From: Clostridiales bacterium UBA7001
GTDB taxonomy: Bacteria; Bacillota; Clostridia; TANB77; CAG-508
Assembly: GCA_002449785.1 (NCBI GenBank)
Contig: DJXP01000011.1
Span: forward strand, 1-20,832
Direction of reading: 5' to 3'
Length of the DNA stretch: 20,832 nt
The translations under genes and the position numbers were made by a program. Positions 16,052 through 20,832 of the stretch are shown here, piece by piece; within the stretch, counting starts at the first letter, position 1, and each line of letters begins with the position of its first letter. Under the pieces are notes generated by a model, which worked only from the letters and a program-made list of their open reading frames with translations, ran no database searches and was not told where the DNA came from.

Positions 16052-16077
16052 AACGCTAATCAAAACGATTAGCGTTT
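16051..16077. terminator. Two-way terminator between the 13955 gene and spoIVA
   Basis: A perfect 11-bp stem (16051-16061 with 16067-16077, AAACGCTAATC and its complement) has a 5-base loop AAAAC. It begins in the stop codon of the plus-strand gene. On the minus strand TTTTA follows the stem, and on the plus strand TTTATTATTT follows. Confidence 0.75.
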
Positions 16078-16082
16078 ATTAT

Positions 16083-17561
16083 TTATAAAATAATACAAAT
16101 TAGTCCTCCACTTCCCTCATTAACTATCCTTTCTAAAGTCTCTCTTAATTTTTCTTGTGCTTCTTCTGGCATTTTTGCAAGTTTATTTTGCAATCCTTCA
16201 TTTACAAGTTCATGTAAACTTTTTCCAAAAATATTTGATTCCCATATTTTCTTTGGATCATTTTCAAACTCGGATAATAAGTATTTAACCAATTCTTCTG
16301 ATTGTTTTTCACTTCCTACTATAGGTGACACCTCTGTTTCAGTATTAATTTTAATCATATGAATTGATGGTGCTTTAGCTTTCAATTTAACGCCATACTT
16401 ACTCCCCTGTTTTACAATTTCAGGCTCATCTAAAATCAAATCATCAATTCCAGGAGTAACTATTCCATAACCTTTTTCATTTACTTCATGAATAGCATAT
16501 GCCATTTTATCATAATCCTTCTTTATTTTTGCAAAATCTGTAATACATGAAAATAATTCTCCTTCATTTTTTATATCGATACCTGTTATTTCTGTAATCA
16601 TATTATAAAATAGTTTATCATTTAATTCTACTCTAACTTTTGCTACCCCTGTTCCTAAATTAATTTCATCAACAATAACATTTTCTACTTCATCATATTT
16701 CTTAAGTAAAATATATTTTTCATTTACATCTTTTAATCTAATAGAGTTTTTAAATGTTTCTTTTACATAATTAAATAATGATTTTTTTAAAGAGTTATCA
16801 TAATTTAAATCGTAAATCCATCTTGGGAACTCAATTTCTATTTTTTCAAGAATAAATTCATACAATAATTTTGAAAATATTATATTTATATCTTCTAAAG
16901 ACAAATCCAGACAATTAATAGGAAGAACTGTTGTACCATATTTATCTGACAATTCTTTTGCTAAATTTATTGTATATGGATCATTAGGATTTTGTGAATT
17001 AATTAGCATAATAAAAGGTTTATTTAGTTCATTTAATTCATTTACAACTCTTTCTTCAGCTATAACATATTCTTCTCGTGGAATATCTGTTATACTACCA
17101 TCTGTTGTTATTATTATACCAACAGTTGAATGTTCAACTATAACTTTTTTGGTTCCTAATTCTGCTGCAGTCTCAAATGGCATCTCATCATCTGACCACG
17201 GAGTTTTCACCATTCTTGGCATATCATTTTCTAAATACCCAATAGCATTATTTACTAAATATCCAACACAATCCACTAACCTTGTTTTAAATCTCACATT
17301 ACCATCTAAATTTATTTCTATTGCTTCATTTGGAATAAACTTAGGTTCAGTTGTCATAATAGTTCTTCCGCTTGCACTCTGTGGTAACTCATCAACAGCC
17401 CTTTCTCTTTTGAAATCATTATCTATATTAGGTAATACTAAAAGTTCCATAAATCTTTTTATAAATGTTGACTTTCCAGTTCTTACCGGCCCAACAACTC
17501 CAATATAAATATCACCATCTGTTCTTTTTGCTATATTTTGATATATTCCTAAATTCTCCAT
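16083..17561 (-). CDS. spoIVA: Stage IV sporulation protein A (spore coat morphogenetic ATPase)
   Basis: Forms the ATP-driven basement layer on the outer forespore membrane on which the coat is built; it acts in the mother cell. Walker A is GPVRTGKST with Lys30, followed by SASGRTIMTTEPKF (sensor threonines), RLVDCVGY (Walker B), and the conserved C-terminus GGLICIIL needed for forespore targeting in Bacillus. The chosen ATG (17561) gives 492 residues, the same length as B. subtilis SpoIVA, and has AGGAGGG 9 bases upstream (17577-17571). An upstream in-frame ATG (17591) would add ten residues and would put the ribosome binding site inside the coding sequence. In Bacillus it is under sigma-E; I see no convincing sigma-E promoter here, and transcription from the upstream genes is possible. 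Confidence 0.95.
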   Translation of the reverse strand: MENLGIYQNIAKRTDGDIYIGVVGPVRTGKSTFIKRFMELLVLPNIDNDFKRERAVDELPQSASGRTIMTTEPKFIPNEAIEINLDGNVRFKTRLVDCVGYLVNNAIGYLENDMPRMVKTPWSDDEMPFETAAELGTKKVIVEHSTVGIIITTDGSITDIPREEYVIAEERVVNELNELNKPFIMLINSQNPNDPYTINLAKELSDKYGTTVLPINCLDLSLEDINIIFSKLLYEFILEKIEIEFPRWIYDLNYDNSLKKSLFNYVKETFKNSIRLKDVNEKYILLKKYDEVENVIVDEINLGTGVAKVRVELNDKLFYNMITEITGIDIKNEGELFSCITDFAKIKKDYDKMAYAIHEVNEKGYGIVTPGIDDLILDEPEIVKQGSKYGVKLKAKAPSIHMIKINTETEVSPIVGSEKQSEELVKYLLSEFENDPKKIWESNIFGKSLHELVNEGLQNKLAKMPEEAQEKLRETLERIVNEGSGGLICIIL

Positions 17562-17570
17562 AAAAAAATA

Positions 17571-17577
17571 CCCTCCT
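17571..17577 (-). promoter_or_regulatory. Ribosome binding site fixing the spoIVA start
   Basis: AGGAGGG on the minus strand, 9 bases before ATG 17561. It decides against the in-frame ATG at 17591 and gives a product of exactly the usual SpoIVA length. Confidence 0.75.
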
Positions 17578-17644
17578 ATAAAATTGTACATCTTTACTAA
17601 TTTATATTAGGGTATTTCTAATTTATTACAACTTTTATAAAATT

Positions 17645-18418
17645 TTATTTTTTCCAATTAAGAATTTGATTATTGTAAGTAATATTATCGTCATCATCAT
17701 CTTCTTCTGCAATATTATCTTCAATAATATCCTCAATTTTGTGTTTTTTAAAAAACCATGGACTTTTCTTTTCTTTATGTTCAGTAGTTGTAGTATCTGA
17801 ATTTTTTGATCTAGCTATTACTTCTTCAATTGATAAAGTTTTCTCAAAATCAATAATATTTTTTACTGGTAATTGATATGTTCCTTCAATATGAACGTTT
17901 CTTCTTGATGGAATTTGATTTTGTTCATAATTAATATATTCTTCAATTATTTTCTTATCTTTTCTACCTAAAGTTTCAGTTCCTTCATTTAAATAATTAT
18001 ATCTCCATATTAAATGTCTTTCATATGAATTAAATTCAGATTTATTTAAATCTTCATAATCATATTCAACTTTAAATTGAGTATTATTAATAGAAATATT
18101 AACATTACTCCATAATCTCTTTTTATGATAAGCAAAATTTTCTCTTAATTTTTTTATTAAATTATATACATCTGTAACTAGTTTAGAATATTGTTCATCA
18201 TCAATATTGAAAATACTAGGTACTTCATATCCATTAACAAATTTCTTCTTAATAATTCCTTTAGGTAAATAATAAAAATACATTTCCCCTACAGGTTTTT
18301 GCCCTGGAACGTCTATAACAGAAGCATACAAATAAATATTTTCCCATTTTTCCGGAATTATATAAAATAATTTTTTTTGGATTTCTGTATATAATATTTT
18401 TTCATCTGGTAAACTCAT
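17645..18418 (-). CDS. DUF600 (YezG-like immunity/antitoxin family) protein with C-terminal extension
   Basis: 257 residues. Residues 8-165 match my memory of DUF600/YezG: IPEKWENIYLYASV, GEMYFYYLPKG, then NIDDEQYSKL and VYNLIKKLRENF, SNVNISI, and the strong FKVEYDYEDL, YERHLIWRYNYL block (115-143). YezG of Bacillus (about 150 residues) neutralises the LXG-type toxin YeeF. Residues 166-257 are an added segment with no family I know, ending in a charged region with five Asp in a row. No LXG or other toxin is adjacent; the neighbours are gpmI (36 bases upstream) and spoIVA (83 bases downstream). It may be an orphan immunity gene or a family member with a different job. AGGAGA precedes ATG 18418. 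Confidence 0.75.
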   Translation of the reverse strand: MSLPDEKILYTEIQKKLFYIIPEKWENIYLYASVIDVPGQKPVGEMYFYYLPKGIIKKKFVNGYEVPSIFNIDDEQYSKLVTDVYNLIKKLRENFAYHKKRLWSNVNISINNTQFKVEYDYEDLNKSEFNSYERHLIWRYNYLNEGTETLGRKDKKIIEEYINYEQNQIPSRRNVHIEGTYQLPVKNIIDFEKTLSIEEVIARSKNSDTTTTEHKEKKSPWFFKKHKIEDIIEDNIAEEDDDDDNITYNNQILNWKK

Positions 18419-18454
18419 ATACTTTCTCCTACATAACTTAAAGAATTTTATCTA

Positions 18455-19990
18455 TTAGTTTTCTAGTAAGCTTACACCTGTCATTTCATCTGGTTTTTCT
18501 AAGCCCATTATATCAAGCATCGTTGGAGCTAAATCTGCTAAACGACCTTCTTTAATTTTTCTATTACTTGGTAATCCAACAATAGCAAGTGGAACAGGAT
18601 TTGTTGTGTGGGCTGTATGTGGTTCTCCTGTCTCATAATCAATCATTTGCTCACAATTACCATGATCTGCAGTAATTAATAATACGCCATTTACTGAATT
18701 TATAGCCTCAACTACTTTTTGAACACATTCATCTATTGCCTCTAATGCTTTTACAGCTGCATCAATAACACCTGTGTGTCCAACCATATCTGGGTTTGCA
18801 AAATTTAATATAATACTATCATATTTTTCTGATTTTATAGCATCTACTACTTTATCGCACACTTCATATGCACTCATTTCAGGCTTTAAATCATATGTTT
18901 CAACTTTCGGAGATGGTACTAAAATTCTGTCTTCACCCTCATATTGCTTTTCTTCTCCACCATTAAAGAAAAATGTTACATGTGCATATTTTTCGGTTTC
19001 TGCAATTCTTAATTGTTTTAAACCTTTTCTACTTATATATTCTCCAAATGTATTTTTAATTTCCTCTTTCTTATATGCTATTTCAACATTAGGCATTGTT
19101 TCATCATAAGGAGTCATACATACAAAATAAGTATTTATTTTTTTTGTCTCAAATCCATCAAAGTCTTTATCAACAATACTTCTTGTTATTTCTCTAGCTC
19201 TATCAGGTCTAAAGTTAAAGAATATAACAGAATCTCCATCTTCTATTTTTGCAATAGGATCACCATTTACATTTGTTATAACTGTTGGTTTAACAAATTC
19301 ATCAAATACTTCTTTTTGATAAGATTCTTCAATTGCAACTATTGGTGAACTTGCTTTTTCCCCTTCACCATTTACCATAGCATTATATGCCTTACTTACT
19401 CTTTCCCATCTTTTATCTCTATCCATGCTGTAAAATCTTCCTGAAATTGTTGCAATTTGACCTACACCTTTTTCTTTTATTTTTTCTTGTAATTCTGAAA
19501 TATATCCTTCTCCAGAAGCAGGTGGAGTATCTCTTCCATCCATAAAGCAATGGATATATACATTTTCGAAATCTTTTCTTTTTGCAAGTTCTAATAATGC
19601 ATATAAATGTCTATTATGACTATGAACACCACCATCAGATAATAATCCTAATATATGAAGTTTTGAATTATTAGCTTTACAATTTTCTATTGCTTTAACA
19701 AATTCTGGAACACTAAAAAAGTTGCCTTCTTCAATTTCTTTAGTTATTTTAGCCAAATCTTGATAAACTATTCTTCCAGCACCTATATTTGTATGTCCAA
19801 CTTCAGAGTTTCCCATTTGACCATCTGGAAGTCCAACATCTGCACCACTAGTATGAATAATTGTATTTGGATTTTTTGTTAAAATATCATTTAAGTGTGG
19901 AATATTAGCTAGTTTAACAGCATTTCCCTCTTCTCTTTCGTTTATTCCAAATCCATCTAATATCATTAGCATTGTTAATCTTTTATCCAT
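18455..19990 (-). CDS. gpmI: 2,3-bisphosphoglycerate-independent phosphoglycerate mutase
   Basis: Interconverts 3- and 2-phosphoglycerate in lower glycolysis through a phosphoserine intermediate, with two divalent metal ions. 511 residues, normal for the family. Seen: metal-binding LDGFG (11-15), nucleophile Ser62 in MGNSEVGHTNIGAGR, HSHNRHL and DGRDTPP of the transferase domain, FRPDRAREI, TADHGN and HTAHTTNPVP. This class is the usual one in Clostridia, and its manganese and pH dependence is linked in Bacillus to metabolic shutdown in the developing spore. GAGG lies 8 bases before ATG 19990. It follows tpiA by 84 bases, so the two probably form the end of a glycolytic operon. Confidence 0.96.
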   Translation of the reverse strand: MDKRLTMLMILDGFGINEREEGNAVKLANIPHLNDILTKNPNTIIHTSGADVGLPDGQMGNSEVGHTNIGAGRIVYQDLAKITKEIEEGNFFSVPEFVKAIENCKANNSKLHILGLLSDGGVHSHNRHLYALLELAKRKDFENVYIHCFMDGRDTPPASGEGYISELQEKIKEKGVGQIATISGRFYSMDRDKRWERVSKAYNAMVNGEGEKASSPIVAIEESYQKEVFDEFVKPTVITNVNGDPIAKIEDGDSVIFFNFRPDRAREITRSIVDKDFDGFETKKINTYFVCMTPYDETMPNVEIAYKKEEIKNTFGEYISRKGLKQLRIAETEKYAHVTFFFNGGEEKQYEGEDRILVPSPKVETYDLKPEMSAYEVCDKVVDAIKSEKYDSIILNFANPDMVGHTGVIDAAVKALEAIDECVQKVVEAINSVNGVLLITADHGNCEQMIDYETGEPHTAHTTNPVPLAIVGLPSNRKIKEGRLADLAPTMLDIMGLEKPDEMTGVSLLEN

Positions 19991-20044
19991 TTTTATTTCC
20001 TCGTATTAAAAATATTTAGGTTTTTAATTAAATGTTTTTTTTAT

Positions 20045-20073
20045 ATTATAATTTTTAGGACTTTACCTATAAA
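20045..20073 (-). promoter_or_regulatory. Possible internal promoter of gpmI
   Basis: TTTATA (20073-20068), a 17-base spacer and a perfect TATAAT (20050-20045) on the minus strand, between tpiA and gpmI. The -35 matches 4 of 6 and no terminator stands between the genes, so co-transcription with tpiA is equally possible. Confidence 0.35.
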
Positions 20074-20074
20074 C

Positions 20075-20830
20075 CTATTGTTCATCATAATTCACTATTT
20101 TACTAAACTCATCTGGTTTTAAACTTGCACCACCAACTAATCCACCATCAATATCAGATGTAGTAAATAGTTCTTTAGCATTTGATGATTTTACACTTCC
20201 ACCATATTGTATAATAACTTCTTCAGATACTTCTTCACCATAAAGTTTCTTAATTTCTTCTCTTATTGATTTAATTGAATTATTAGCATCTTCAGATGTA
20301 GCTGTTTTTCCGGTACCTATCGCCCATATAGGTTCATATGCAATTATAGTATTTTTTACTTGTTCTCTATTTAAACCATCTAATGCATTTCTAGTTTGAG
20401 ATGTAATAATTCCTTCTGTTTTTCCACTTTCTCTTTGTTCTAATGTTTCACCAACACATACTATTGGTTTTAATCCATTTTCAAAAGCTGATTTTATTTT
20501 TTTGTTAACAGATTCATCTGTTTCATTAAACATTTGTCTTCTTTCTGAATGTCCAATAATTACATATTCTACTCCAATTGATTTAAGCATTTTTCCAGAT
20601 ATTTCTCCTGTAAATGCTCCTTTTTCCTCAAAATGCATATTTTGAGCACCAATTTTTATATTCGTTCCTTGTGCATTCATTAAACAATAAAACAAATCTG
20701 TATATGGAACACATAATATAACTTCGGCTTTTGAATTTTTAACTAAAGGTTCTAAGGCTTGAATATATTCAATAGCCTCATTTGGAAGCATGTTCATTTT
20801 CCAATTTCCTGCAATTACTTTTCTTCTCAT
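20075..20830 (-). CDS. tpiA: Triosephosphate isomerase
   Basis: Interconverts dihydroxyacetone phosphate and glyceraldehyde-3-phosphate; a TIM-barrel dimer of the cytoplasm. 251 residues, full length. Active-site residues are all in place: Asn9 and Lys11 in GNWKMN, His94 in IIGHSERR, Glu166 in AYEPIWAIGTGK, and the phosphate-binding GGSVKSSN and GGLVGGASL. The gene starts 2 bases from the right edge, so its ribosome binding site and promoter cannot be seen. In Clostridia it usually follows pgk in a gap-pgk-tpiA-gpmI series; genes to the right should test that. Its product also supplies the glyceraldehyde-3-phosphate used by Dxs. Confidence 0.96.
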   Translation of the reverse strand: MRRKVIAGNWKMNMLPNEAIEYIQALEPLVKNSKAEVILCVPYTDLFYCLMNAQGTNIKIGAQNMHFEEKGAFTGEISGKMLKSIGVEYVIIGHSERRQMFNETDESVNKKIKSAFENGLKPIVCVGETLEQRESGKTEGIITSQTRNALDGLNREQVKNTIIAYEPIWAIGTGKTATSEDANNSIKSIREEIKKLYGEEVSEEVIIQYGGSVKSSNAKELFTTSDIDGGLVGGASLKPDEFSKIVNYDEQ

Positions 20831-20832
20831 AA

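Noticed and set aside
17577..17610. Sigma-E-like promoter before spoIVA (TAATATA, then TGTACAAT at 17590-17583)
   Set aside because: The spacer is about 12 bases, too short, and the start point would fall inside the spoIVA ribosome binding site.
13955..18418. A toxin-immunity pair formed by the 13955 protein and the DUF600 protein
   Set aside because: The 13955 protein has no LXG domain or nuclease motif, lies on the opposite strand and is separated by spoIVA.
1..20832. CRISPR arrays, tRNA or rRNA genes, riboswitches, insertion sequences, attachment sites
   Set aside because: Read for regular repeats, cloverleaf-like arms, long structured leaders and transposase motifs; none found. All gene-free gaps are under 240 bases and hold promoters and terminators.

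Overview
The window is strongly AT-rich DNA with standard-code genes, mostly TAA stops and AGGAGG-type ribosome binding sites. It carries spoIVA, whose product anchors the spore coat, so the source is an endospore-forming Firmicute, most likely an anaerobic member of the Clostridia. No rRNA, tRNA, CRISPR array, insertion sequence or phage gene was recognised. It reads as ordinary chromosome with a few accessory or lineage-specific genes.

Layout. 1-235: a near-consensus promoter pointing out of the left edge, then the terminator of glgP. 236-2797 (minus): a stand-alone alpha-glucan phosphorylase with its own consensus promoter. 3023-4325 (plus): two overlapping genes of unknown function, a small helical protein and a single-pass membrane protein, ending in a two-way terminator. 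4383-4781 (minus): cytidine deaminase with its own promoter. 4852-8223 (minus): a tight operon of a polyprenol/dolichol-kinase-like membrane protein, dxs and ylmH. 8419-9639 (plus): a CapA-like membrane-anchored metallophosphatase. 9679-13740 (minus): a three-gene MacAB-type efflux operon (long HlyD/MacA-like adaptor, ABC ATPase with an Asn-rich tail, FtsX-like permease). 13955-16051 (plus): a large Asp/Asn/Glu-rich protein with a folded-looking C-terminal domain. 16083-20830 (minus): tpiA, gpmI, a DUF600/YezG-family gene and spoIVA, all in one direction.

How the genes work together. tpiA and gpmI are lower-glycolysis enzymes, and glgP would feed glucose-1-phosphate into the same pathway. The kinase-like gene next to dxs suggests linked isoprenoid precursor synthesis and polyprenol phosphorylation. 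The ABC operon forms one efflux or cell-envelope machine. spoIVA marks sporulation.

The least explained parts are the 3023-4325 membrane module, the 698-residue acidic protein at 13955, and the DUF600 (YezG-like immunity) protein, which has a charged C-terminal extension and no toxin partner in the window. Several starts were moved to internal codons because a ribosome binding site decides them: cdd, dxs, the ABC ATPase and spoIVA. All promoters, terminators and operators were read by eye and not computed.
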